Of a stretch of 31,995 bases of DNA, positions 10,121 to 18,990 are shown piece after piece (position 1 is the stretch's first letter; each line of letters starts with the position of its first letter). A model generated the notes under the pieces. It worked only from the letters and a program-made list of their open reading frames with translations. It was not told where the DNA came from and did not search any database. Where the stretch lies: contig JALMLS010000007.1 in NCBI GenBank assembly GCA_038496445.1, positions 1 through 31,995 of the forward strand, in the 5' to 3' direction. The position numbers were made by a program, and so were the translations under genes. Source of the DNA: Trichosphaerium sp. ATCC 40318 (taxonomy: Eukaryota > Discosea > Flabellinia > Trichosidae).

Positions 10121-13100
10121 ATGGCAGAACCAGAAAGTAATCGACCAAAGCCAACTCGGAGAATAGCAAGGCGCTCTCCAGTGTTTACTTTGGGTCACGT
10201 ACAGGACACTTCATCAGGAGTGAAGTGTAACTACTGCAACTTTGTTTTCAACAGAAGCACGAGCACAACCATCCTCACCAGACATATTTCTCACAGGTCT
10301 GAAAATTATCATGGTATTATACCGTATTTTATGGTATAATCACCTTTTATGGTACAAGCTCAGTATAATCCATAATTATACCATATAATTATACCATAAA
10401 ATATGGTATAATACCATGTTTTTTGGACAAATGGTATAACAGCCATTATACCATGTTTATACCATATTTCAATTTATAGAATATAATTATACCATAAAAC
10501 ATGGTACTATACCATGGTATTATACCACATTTTACAGTACATTATACCATGCATTATACCATATAATTATACCATAAAACATGGTACTATACCATGGTAT
10601 TATACTGTATTTTAAAGTATAGTATACTGTGCATTATACCATATAATTATACCATAAAATGTGGTATTATACCATGGTATTATACCGTATAAGTATAAGT
10701 TAGTCAAAGCTCACTTGGTCTACACTTGATTTAATAGCCTTTGGCCCTACACAAACGCCATACCACACAATGCTTTGACAGTAGCCGTTATTGAACATAA
10801 TTGGCATATAAATGTGTGAAAAACAGTTTTAAGAGAGAAATCTGGTAACGCGCCCCAATTGCGGGCGTTTTAGGGATAAATTGGCCAATTTTCTCCAATT
10901 GACAGTATTTGAGGAAGAAACCACTCCATGTACCCCATGTTAGAACGCTACAGTGGTAGACACACCAAAAACGCGTTTAGCGCTTGAAAAATGCCCATTC
11001 GCAAAAAACCTCCAGTTGGAGGTTTTTTTCCCCGGCTCTCATTTTTTTCTCCCCTCCATAGGCATTTTTACACTCAATCAACACCATACAGCCTCATTTA
11101 CCAAATCAGGAGCAAAATTATTTATTTTTTTTTGACATTTTTGATATACGCTCCAATGCATGTTAAAACGCGTGAATAGTGCTATAAGGCCAAGTTGTTT
11201 CAGAGCCTACCCATTTTTTGAGTTTTTTGGTTTTTTTGGATTTTTTTGGCTTTTTTTGAATTTTTCCCTACTAAACGCCCACATTTGCCAGAACAGATAG
11301 CATTTAGGCTTCACACCCATGCGTTGACCTTACGAGTGATATTGTAAACCAATTGGCTAAGTCAGAGCACAAAACTAAGTCTTGTCCAGTTTATCGCCCG
11401 CACAACACAAGGTACGCTAAAAGTAGTTGTTTTGAAGCCGCTTGCCATAGGTTTTAACCAAGCTAGATAGATGATAAAAAAAAAACCAAGATGTGTTAAT
11501 TAACAGGTATGATTCCGCTAGAACTTGTTTCCGATGAAGTTGGCAGTTATTTTCATTTCTTTGTTTTAGTCTTGGTTTGGCTCCACCACACAGGTCATTT
11601 GTTACTCCCAGTGCTGCCACCACAACAAAACAGCAATTTTTGTACGACTATTTATTTTGTGCATCAAGCCTTCACTAATTCTTCTTCTAGTTTTCATGCT
11701 ATGTCCATTCGATGCACTTACAGCAAGTACAATATTTTTTTTGAAAGTTATTTGATGTGTCAACTACCACAAAAGAGGATATGGACAAAACCAAAGGTCA
11801 CGGATGTAAACAAAAAAATGTATTAATAAATGTGGTTTTATTATTAGAACAGTTTTTACACGGTATAATACACCTGGTTTTGTGGTATAATCTACCAAGT
11901 TTTAAGGTATAATATACCAGACTTTGTGGTATTATACTGTGTTTTATACCATGTTTTATGGTAGAATTATACCATATATTGCATTTTTTCAGGTGAAAAA
12001 ATATGGTATAAATTCGCACTTTCTACTGCATATTTATGGTATAATTTGGCTGTTTTATGGTATAAATCCTTTGATTTATGGTATATTATACTGGAATTTG
12101 TGGTATAAAATTGTAATCAATGGTATAATTATACCACAAATCCATGGTATCTACCATAAAAACAGCTCGAAAATTTTAGACCTGCATGTCTGTCCAGTCT
12201 TAAACACTCAAAGGGGTAATGGCATTCAGCTACCGCTAACGCATTTCGGCATTCAAAACCTTCAACCTTTGCCCGAAGCAGAACAAGCAAAGATTGACGA
12301 AAAATTAGTAGCGTGGGTTTTAAACAAAGCAAAACCTTTCAAAATCTCAAGTGCGTTAACTACATACAACTTCTGTTTACTCAGACTAACTTTTGATACA
12401 GATGAACTTGAGTTTACAGAACTAGTGAATGAGCTCAATAGACGTTACAAACTACCAAACAAGAAGCTACTCATCCAGCTGTGTCGCACCGAATTTGAAA
12501 AACAAAAGGACCAAATTAAAAGTGCGCTCTCCGCCTCTAATGGAAGACCTACTGTGGTATTGGATGGTTGGTCAGACAAGCGCCATAAGCATTACCTGGG
12601 CGTATCTCTTGTTTACATAGACGAAAACTGGCAAATGTGGTCAATCTGTCTCGCAGTTGTACCATTTGATGAAGCGCAAACCTCAGACAACATCTCAGTA
12701 CTTTTATTATCTTTTTATCAGTTTTTCTTCCTTGTTTTGACGCTTTTCTGTAGGCACGTGTAATAGTGATCCTTGAGGAGTATTCCGTGCTTCCAGGTTG
12801 CTTTGTTAGTGACAATGCAGCTAATATGGTCAAAGCCAATAACCTTCTTGTTGGATGGTGTGAAACTCAACGACAAAGCCTTTTGGACAATTCTTTGTGC
12901 ACCAAATGTTTTGCTTTATGGTGTGACACTGAAGCGTATGGCTGTCAATGCCATACCTTAGAACTCATCATTGGTGAAGCGCTGGCGTCTGTGGAACAGT
13001 GGTTAAGTTCAGTGAGAAAGTTCATCGCAGTATATCGCATGTCAACAACAGCAAAGCGCTACATACAAAAATTTACTGCGAAAGAGTTATATTTTCCACC

Positions 13101-14135
13101 TGATGTCTCAACAAGGTACACGCGTTGTTATTTTAACTGTGCTCTGCTGATACGTTCTTTATTGTAGATGGAGCTCAACATATCACATGTTAGAGCACTT
13201 TTTGAAGAACTGTGATGTTTTAATCACAGCGCATGCGGAGTACCGTTCACGTGCCAAAGATAGTGAAGAAATTGCTTGTTTGGATTATTTGAGTGATGTT
13301 CTTCATCATAAACGCCTCAATGTGCTCCAAATAATCAAAGAAGCGCTTGAGCCTATCGCATTTATGGTAGAACAGCTCGAAGGAGACAAGTACCCAACTT
13401 TGTCGCTGGTACAGGTATTAGGCATTGGGTTGAAGAACACGACAACAGCGCTTTTAAATCGCGAAAAAAGCAAAAGAAGTTCGTCAAAGACAGTTATCAC
13501 ATGTCTCCAGAAAATCCTTAGTGGCTTATCCTCACGTTTATTATTTGCTCCTTTAGATGACACAGAGGATGTATATATCCCTGTGGATTATATTGCCTCT
13601 GCATTAGATCCTCGCACCAAAGATTTAGAATTTTTATCTAAAGAAGAGAGAGATCTAATGTGGTCCCATATGGAAGACCTTCTAGCCTCAGTTTATGTAG
13701 AGCCATCTTCTTCAAAGGCAACTAGCAAACAACAAAAGCTTTGTGCTTTATTGGAAGGAAAAGCAAGCCATCAATCAGTACATGTTTTTTTTTCTTTTTC
13801 GTCAATTTTATTTTTTTTCTCCTGTTTATTTGTACTTACAATGTCTTTAGGTTATGATAGAGCTGAAGAAGTACCGCAGTGCCCCTCCACTTGGCTTACT
13901 GGGATGTCCATTGACTTGGTGGAAAAATAATGCGATCTACTATCCAAGCGTAGCTGCACTGGCCAGAGTATACTTGGGTATGCCAGCCAGCTCTGCAACA
14001 GTAGAGCGTGTGTTTTCACGTGGTTCTATCGTTATGACGAAAAAGAGAACACGTTTAAATACACAAAATCTTGAGATGCAAATGTTTTGTGGTACCAACG
14101 CTTCCTATATCCGCTATCTACGTACCAAAAAATGA
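10121..14135 (+). CDS. hAT transposase with BED zinc finger
   Basis: Transposase of the surrounding element. Five exons join in frame: 10121-10296, 12166-12697, 12754-13115, 13168-13777, 13851-14135 (654 residues). Exon 1 encodes a BED-type finger: VKCNYCNF, then TTILTRHISH. Exon 2 carries VVLDGWSD, with the probable first catalytic Asp. Exon 3 carries PGCFVSDNAANM, the probable second Asp, and ends in DVSTR, spliced to WSSTYHMLEHF as in other hATs. Exon 5 holds the dimerisation block ARVYLGMPASSATVERVFSR, whose Glu is the candidate third catalytic residue, and ends RTKK before TGA at 14133. Introns 2-4 are 52-73 nt, but intron 1 is 1869 nt and packed with TATACCAT arrays. A frame upstream of exon 2 is open through the right array to 11924, so a product starting inside the array is an alternative. 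Confidence 0.88.
10310..10690. repeat. Left ATTATACCAT/ATGGTATAAT array with an 80-bp tandem repeat
   Basis: Dense copies of ATTATACCAT and its complement. From 10481 an 80-bp unit beginning ATATAATTATACCATAAAA recurs at 10561 and 10641 (about 2.6 copies), with a diverged copy start near 10383. The centre of each unit is a near-palindrome around CCATGG: GGTACTATACC followed by its imperfect complement. Copies 1 and 2 differ mainly in the second half (TTTTACAGTAC versus TTTTAAAGTAT). Single-stranded, this region would fold into strong hairpins. Confidence 0.9.
11003..11028. repeat. Perfect 26-bp inverted repeat
   Basis: AAAAAACCTCCA, a GT centre, then TGGAGGTTTTTT: two perfectly complementary 12-nt arms with a 2-nt spacer, inside the hAT intron. 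It resembles a bacterial intrinsic terminator but lies in a eukaryotic intron, so that reading is not applicable. Confidence 0.85.
11862..12130. repeat. Right GGTATAA array with 20-22-bp periodicity
   Basis: GGTAT-type cores start at 11862, 11884, 11906 and 11928 (exactly 22 bp apart), then near 11960 and 12005, then 12038, 12059, 12080, 12102 and 12122 (20-22 bp apart). Most are preceded by TTTAT or TTTGT. A few inverted copies (ATACCAT) are interspersed. The stretch from 11924 is an open frame continuous with the transposase core; translated, the period becomes a seven-residue repeat rich in YGI. Confidence 0.85.
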
Positions 14136-14213
14136 TGTTGATAAATAAACGTTAAATTGTTCAGCTTAAACGGCGGACTACTTTTTTTTTTTGAAAAGCC
14201 AAAAAAGCTGAAG

Positions 14214-14233
14214 CCGTTCTTGTCGCACCACTA
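14214..14233 (-). repeat. hAT right terminal inverted repeat
   Basis: Read on the minus strand from 14233 it begins TAGTGGTGCGACAAG, matching the left terminus at 14 of 20 positions. Confidence 0.7.
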
Positions 14234-14241
14234 CATTCAAG
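14234..14241. repeat. 8-bp target-site duplication, right (CATTCAAG)
   Basis: Exact copy of the octamer at 9998-10005, directly outside the right terminus of the element. Confidence 0.85.
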
Positions 14242-14303
14242 AAAAGTCTTTTGCCAAAAATTTTCCGCAGGAGTTTTTTTAACAATGCATATTTTGAAAC
14301 AAG

Positions 14304-14667
14304 ATGGCCGAGCCAAGTGTTTTTTACTTCTCTAACTACAATGACTCATCATAAGGCCACTTCAATGTGCTTGTTAAGGGCGAGATGTCACAAGGTATTC
14401 ACTACATACAGTGTATGTGTATCATGTTGGGTTTTGCTATCATGGTGATTAGAATACAGCAGTTATCACATGGTTATATTTACTTTGAAGTTACTGAAGC
14501 TACAAGTGACGTTTCAACTCTAATGTATTCCTGTAGAACAGGTACTAATTTTTTGACGTGGAATACCAAAATGTTGCTAATTGTTTAGGAATATCCGAAT
14601 TGTTTCTGTAGGCGTCTACGTTGGTGTACTCCTTGATATGAATAAAACAAGTTGTGTTCACTACTAA
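14304..14667 (+). CDS. Small orphan gene, tentative
   Basis: I do not recognise it. A start at 14304 (MAEPS), an exon with HFNVLVKGEMSQ (from 14356), an exon with SHGYIYFEVTEATSDVSTLM (about 14452-14541) and a last exon VYVGVLLDMNKTSCVHY (ends TAA 14665-14667) can be joined. The junction after MYSCRTG, donor gtacta to acceptor ctgtag, keeps frame well. The junction between the second and third exons is ambiguous: either a 40-nt intron or direct read-through. The 39-nt first intron is short even for this genome. The product would be a small, partly beta-structured soluble protein. The gene starts only 63 bp from the hAT right target duplication. Confidence 0.4.
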
Positions 14668-15274
14668 TGGTTTAAAGTCTCATCCAATAGCTCTTGCTGG
14701 TGATGCATACACACTCTTTTGCAGTATCATTGTACTATGTCACAGAGGCAGTTGAGGTTCTGCGCAGTACTGCTATTATTTTTCTTTGAATTTCAGTGGT
14801 ATTCTTGAGAATACTCAGAAAGGCGTCCGTTAACAACTAGAAACATCATAACTACGCAAACAAGTTGCGTTAGACTTCTGGATATTTTTTGACAATAGCG
14901 TGTACTTAGCTTTTTAAAAAATTGGTCGGAGAACTGTAGAGAGCCTAAGGGTGCTACCATTAAAGCATTAGAGAGAATTTTATTATGTAGTTCCCATTTG
15001 GAAAAAAAATCGCCAAGTCCTTAGCAGTAAACAAAAACGTGAATTTATTTTTTGTACATTATCTACTATATGTCGGGCATATTCTGTTATAATTAGAGCG
15101 TTCAAAATTATTGTGCAATATCTCCATGAGTTGCTTAAGTTTTTACATGTGATTTTTACAAATTATACGCGAAAAGTCTCATCCCCTGTTCCATAATAGT
15201 AATCTAAAAAGCTCCAATCAATTGCCGTGTACACTGTAGTATCATTGGAAGGAGTTTGGCTAGCAATAAAGTCG
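14668..15274. other. Gap without a supported gene
   Basis: I see no recognisable exon, repeat or RNA gene here. Confidence 0.4.
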
Positions 15275-15821
15275 CTATCCAATTGCCCAAAATTTTAAGT
15301 TTTTTGGCTGTTCACTACTTTTAAACGTTGTTACTTTAACTCTGTACCCTCCCACATACCATTTTTGAATGAAAGCGTGCATATGACGGTATTTTGACAT
15401 TCTTGACAATGTTTTGTGCTGACCTGCGGCAACTTCTTCAATTGGTTCATTGCACTCAAACCCCAAACGCCTGTCCTTGTGTGGGCATGATTGTTGAGTG
15501 GTTTGATGGACTATTTTTGGTATTTTTTAATTTGAGTTTATAAACGGTTCACTAGGCATGAATTTGTCCCTGCATACCTCAGAAAGTGTATTAATAACTT
15601 TTTGTAGTACAAAAAAATAGTTGAGATGGGATATTTAGGCGAAATCTCAAAGACAAACCATAAAACGGCAGCCATACTCTCAGAACGGGTAGTCATTAAT
15701 GTGTTATAATATTTGACGCGTTATGGCTGCCGTTTAATGGTTTTGAACGTACCTTTAACACAACTGCATTTTCATTCACACAATGACTGCACGCAAATGC
15801 TTTTAGCCGTGTGCTATGCAT
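15275..15821 (-). CDS. Possible two-exon gene with a CxxC motif, weak
   Basis: The exon 15821-15751 reads MHSTRLKAFACSHCVNENAV and ends in a strong gtacgt donor. About 260 bp further on, after an aaaatag acceptor, two frames are open. One begins SIKPLNNHAHTRTG and would give a CxxC...HxH finger with exon 1. The other runs to a stop at 15275 and contains HKTLSRMSKYRHMHAFIQKW. I could not connect both without breaking frame, so the model is unresolved and may be a decayed gene. Confidence 0.25.
15659..15740. repeat. 18-bp inverted repeat around a 46-bp spacer
   Basis: CCATAAAACGGCAGCCAT at 15659-15676 and ATGGCTGCCGTTTAATGG at 15723-15740 are complementary at 17 of 18 positions. It falls in the putative intron of the weak minus-strand candidate. 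It could be a hairpin in RNA, the ends of a tiny palindromic element, or a paired factor site. Confidence 0.8.
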
Positions 15822-16218
15822 GTCTAACAAGCAAAGAAAGCTTCCCATGTGCTATTGGGTATTTTTTAATTGTACTGTGACTCAAAAGCCTGTAGCAGCC
15901 CTTAGGTATTCACAACAGACACAACATTCCAAGTGAGACATACGATAGTGGTATCAACATTGAAAAGGCATAACAGGAGGAGAAAATAGTATTTTAAAAT
16001 CTTCTCCGCAAAAATAAATTTTTTTTATGCAGAATCAGAGTTGATTTTTTTTTGACGTTCAAAGTCAAAAAAGCACAATAAAAACAATTAAAACATGATC
16101 CCCACGCATGTGTGCGTGTATACAAGAAGTGGAACTGCTTAATAAAATTCTCTCTAAGCAGTCAAACTAAATCTGAAACAATAAATAAACGCTGCTGCTA
16201 CCGCATTGACCTCGAAAG
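15822..16218. other. Upstream region of the TPR-SET gene
   Basis: Homopolymeric T and A tracts (around 16019 and 16044) and no recognisable exon. Presumably carries the TPR-SET promoter. Confidence 0.4.
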
Positions 16219-18599
16219 ATGGAAATGATGCAGTTATTACAGTTTCTGACAAAGAGAGCCGGTCTCTTGCAGGAAAATACGAGATTAATTAATGAATCGT
16301 ACCCCAACACCGAAGAAGTATCTGTAAACAGTAGAGCGCTCTCTGAGGTAAATAACGAAATGGAACAGTTTAGCGAGACAAATCCAGCTCTATCACAGCT
16401 ACTTTTGGCCCATGCGCGTGGGTGTTGCTGTTCCGACAAGTCCCAGATGATTGACATCATGGAAAAAACAAAAAGGAAAAGCTCACGTCCTCACGCTATT
16501 AACGACCTCGGCAAGTTCGATACTACCGAAAAGCAGTGCAAAACGCCTCTAGAAAAAATGACACAGGTAGATCTGATGGGTATCAAGCTTTTTAAACGCG
16601 AAAACTACCTCTTATGCCGTATTATTACGTGCACCGTAGAGCTTGTAGGTTTTACTTTCGGCATAGAGGACCTCGCAGGCAACGTCATGGTAGGATGCGT
16701 ATATAATGCTCCAGACGTTTCTCAGTTCTCCACTGGGCGTATTATAGCTTGGAAACTACCGTACTTGAAGATTGCGGCTAGCGGTTGGAATCTTTTGATC
16801 CGATGCGATAACCCTAAAAATATTGTTTTTCTTGACGAAAGCGACGATGCCTTGAAGGGAACCTCGTGGCACAAACCTTTTCATACCAATACAGCAGATG
16901 GATGGAAGTCAAGAGGTAATAATTATGTAAAGGAGAAGCGTTGGGATAAGGCTGTAGAGTGTTATACGAAGGGACTGTCGATTGATAAAAATCATGTGAT
17001 TTTATATTCAAACCGAAGTCAAGCACATCTTTCGCTTGGTTTATGGAAGAATGCTCTTGAAGACGCTAAAAAGGCTCTTTCTATTGATCCTAATCATAAC
17101 AAGAGTATTTATCGCGCAGGTATGGCGTTACTAAATATGGAATGTTACAGGGAAGCAGTTGAATACTTCGAAAGATGTCCGCTCGCAAAATCTAAATTAG
17201 TCATTGCAAAACAATTCATTCTAGAAAGCGAGGAGTGTAAGTATGACTGGAATTATTTCTTTGAGACTTGTTATGGTAGAAGACGAAGAAATTTAGATAA
17301 GGTAGCCACATTCATGTCGAAGAAAATCAAAGTTACAACCGAAGGAACAGTTCGAGGAAAAGGTATTATTGCTACAGAGGATATCGAGACCGGAACTGTC
17401 ATCCTTGTTGAGCAAGCTCTTGCAAGCGTTATTGGAAGTAGTGAGTCAGCTAGTAGGGTAGAGTATGGTGTTGTTGAACGGTATACTGATCCACAACATA
17501 ACGAACTATGTAAGAAATTACTTCAACTTGCGAACAACGATGAGCTTGTTACACAAAAATTATTGGACCTTTCTACTTCTGATATGGATGAAGCTTCTCA
17601 AGATCACTCTCTAGGGCAACATATTAGGAATGTTGTATCTACTTGTTCTTTTGGGCTTAGTATGGATGAATTCGAAAGAGAAGATGAGTCGACACTCACC
17701 GCTCTTTATTACTACTTTAGTTTATTCAATCATAGCTGTTACCCAAATATTTGGACGTTTTCAGTTGGTAATGTCTTTACAGCTATGGCTGCACGTGATA
17801 TTAAGAAAGGAGAGGAGATTTATGTTACTTATACTCTTAGAGACGCGTTTGTTACTGAAAGACGTCGAGGATTGTCTCAAAGAAGCTTCACTTGTAAGTG
17901 CTCTAGATGTACTAATGAAGATTTCCCAGAGAACTTTGAATTGTTCGCTAAGGTTGAGAGTATGTATCATAACCTGGATGCCAAGTTACAAAGAGGAATC
18001 GATATTAACAGTACAGAAGAGCTTAAGGAATCCTTAAACTTAGCAAGACGTGTTATTGACGGAGGTATCATTGAGAAGAAAATTATTCGACTTGCTATGC
18101 TGTCAAGCAGAGGAAACAAGGCTATGATGATATACTGGTTTAAGAAGATGCAAGAATTATATGATACAGCATCTTATAGACCTGCTGAAGGATGGCCTGG
18201 ACAGGCTTGCTTCGAAAGCCTTGTGCTGGCAGCGTACGTCAACTTTTTTTATGGACCTTTTTTTCTTTTGCGGTTTTTTTTTCTATTCATCTTTGTTTGT
18301 TTTTTCCACGCTTGTATTCAAACTGCTATGAATATGTATATGATCATAGTGCATATACAGCATACTATGTTATGTACAGTAACATTCCAAGAATTCAGGC
18401 GTTTCTTTTAAGGAGTAGTTGAACACGAATTATCATGCTAATTGTTTTCTTTTTCAGGCTTGATACAGAGAACTCTGAGAAATGGACTAAACGTGGTAAA
18501 CGATTAATGAGACTTGGCGTACCACCTGCTATGTGTGACTTGTTTTTTGAGGCACTCATTAAAAAAGTTCGTCCTTACGCCCGTAGCCTTGTTGCATAA
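16219..18599 (+). CDS. TPR and SET domain protein (putative lysine methyltransferase)
   Basis: Two exons, 16219-18233 and 18458-18599, give 718 residues. Layout: an N-terminal region of about 110 residues with a leucine-rich helix; a beta-rich, perhaps OB-like segment (about 120-205, VELVGFTFGIEDLAGNVMVG); tetratricopeptide repeats (about 228-330, including GNNYVKEKRWDKAVECYTKG and LYSNRSQAHLSLGLWKNALE); and a SET domain (about 370-590). SET landmarks are VRGKGIIATEDI, the NHSCxPN element FNHSCYPNIW and GEEIYVTYT, followed by a post-SET cysteine cluster CKCSRC. The SET core is split by an insertion of about 120 residues. SMYD-like and fungal TPR-SET proteins share these parts, though no MYND finger is visible. 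The 224-nt intron (gtacgt to tttcag) has long T runs and stays open in the exon 1 frame to 18411, giving a false longer product if unspliced. Confidence 0.9.
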
Positions 18600-18990
18600 A
18601 AAAACTGGTTCGTCCACAAATTTTTGTTTATCAATGTCATTGCTAACGTTATTCAAATACTACAGGATCCTTATGTGCTATTTATTTGTTTATAATCACG
18701 TGGAGTGGTGTATACAACCGATGATAAAAATAAATCTTTTGGGAATAATAAACCGTCAATAAATACTTCAAAAAAAACTCGGTAGTTCACCTCCCTTGTA
18801 GATAATAGTTTGCTTGTACTTTAATACATTGAGTGCATTTTATTATACAATGTATTTAGTACGTTGTTCTTGATAAGTGTTCCATATTATCGGACTCCAC
18901 GTGACATGCACCATTATCTGAACAGCAAGTGAATCTCATGAGTTGTCACATGATTTTTTCCGGGTTAAGTTAGTTATTTCATTTGGCACT
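18600..18990. other. Intergenic spacer
   Basis: 3' sequence of the TPR-SET gene (AATAAA-like AAAATAAATC near 18728) and the upstream region of the PIN-like gene. Contains two CACGTG sites (about 18698 and 18899). No gene seen. Confidence 0.4.

Larger units (their letters stand above)
10297..12165 (+). other. Oversized first intron of the hAT transposase, bounded by repeat arrays
   Basis: Donor at 10297 (CACAG|gtctga) and acceptor ending 12165 (aaaacag|C) restore the reading frame between the BED finger and the catalytic exons. The arrays start about 14 nt inside the donor and end within about 10 nt of the acceptor. The central part (about 10700-11860) is non-repetitive and has no recognisable gene; short frames at 11417-11623 minus and 11509-11826 plus overlap each other and lack domains. 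Elsewhere in the window the longest intron I can define is about 300 nt. The donor gtctga is weak, so the exact boundary needs RNA evidence. Confidence 0.65.
10006..14233 (+). mobile_element. hAT superfamily DNA transposon, 4228 bp, apparently complete
   Basis: Cut-and-paste transposon. The left terminus reads TAGAGGTGGGAAAGG and the right terminus, read inward on the minus strand, TAGTGGTGCGACAAG; the outer 20 bp agree at 14 positions. The element is flanked by identical octamers CATTCAAG. Inside is one transposase gene with BED finger, catalytic core and C-terminal dimerisation region, open in all predicted exons. Near the right end, TTCAGCTTAAACGGC (about 14159) and GCTGAAGCCGTT (about 14207) form an imperfect subterminal inverted repeat. 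Imperfect inverted termini are usual for hATs. Exact duplications and an intact frame suggest a fairly recent insertion and possible competence, which is inference. Confidence 0.85.

Noticed and set aside
10310-10690. CRISPR array
   Set aside because: The repeat is an 80-bp AT-rich tandem with no unique spacers, in a eukaryotic genome.
11003-11028. Intrinsic terminator
   Set aside because: Hairpin plus T-run looks like a bacterial terminator, but the context is a eukaryotic intron.
11417-11826. Overlapping frames on both strands inside the hAT intron
   Set aside because: They contradict each other, the minus frame lacks an ATG, and neither resembles a transposon or host protein.
18192-18422. 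Hydrophobic frame near the end of the TPR-SET gene
   Set aside because: Reads through the T-rich intron 18234-18457 in a shifted frame; a shadow.
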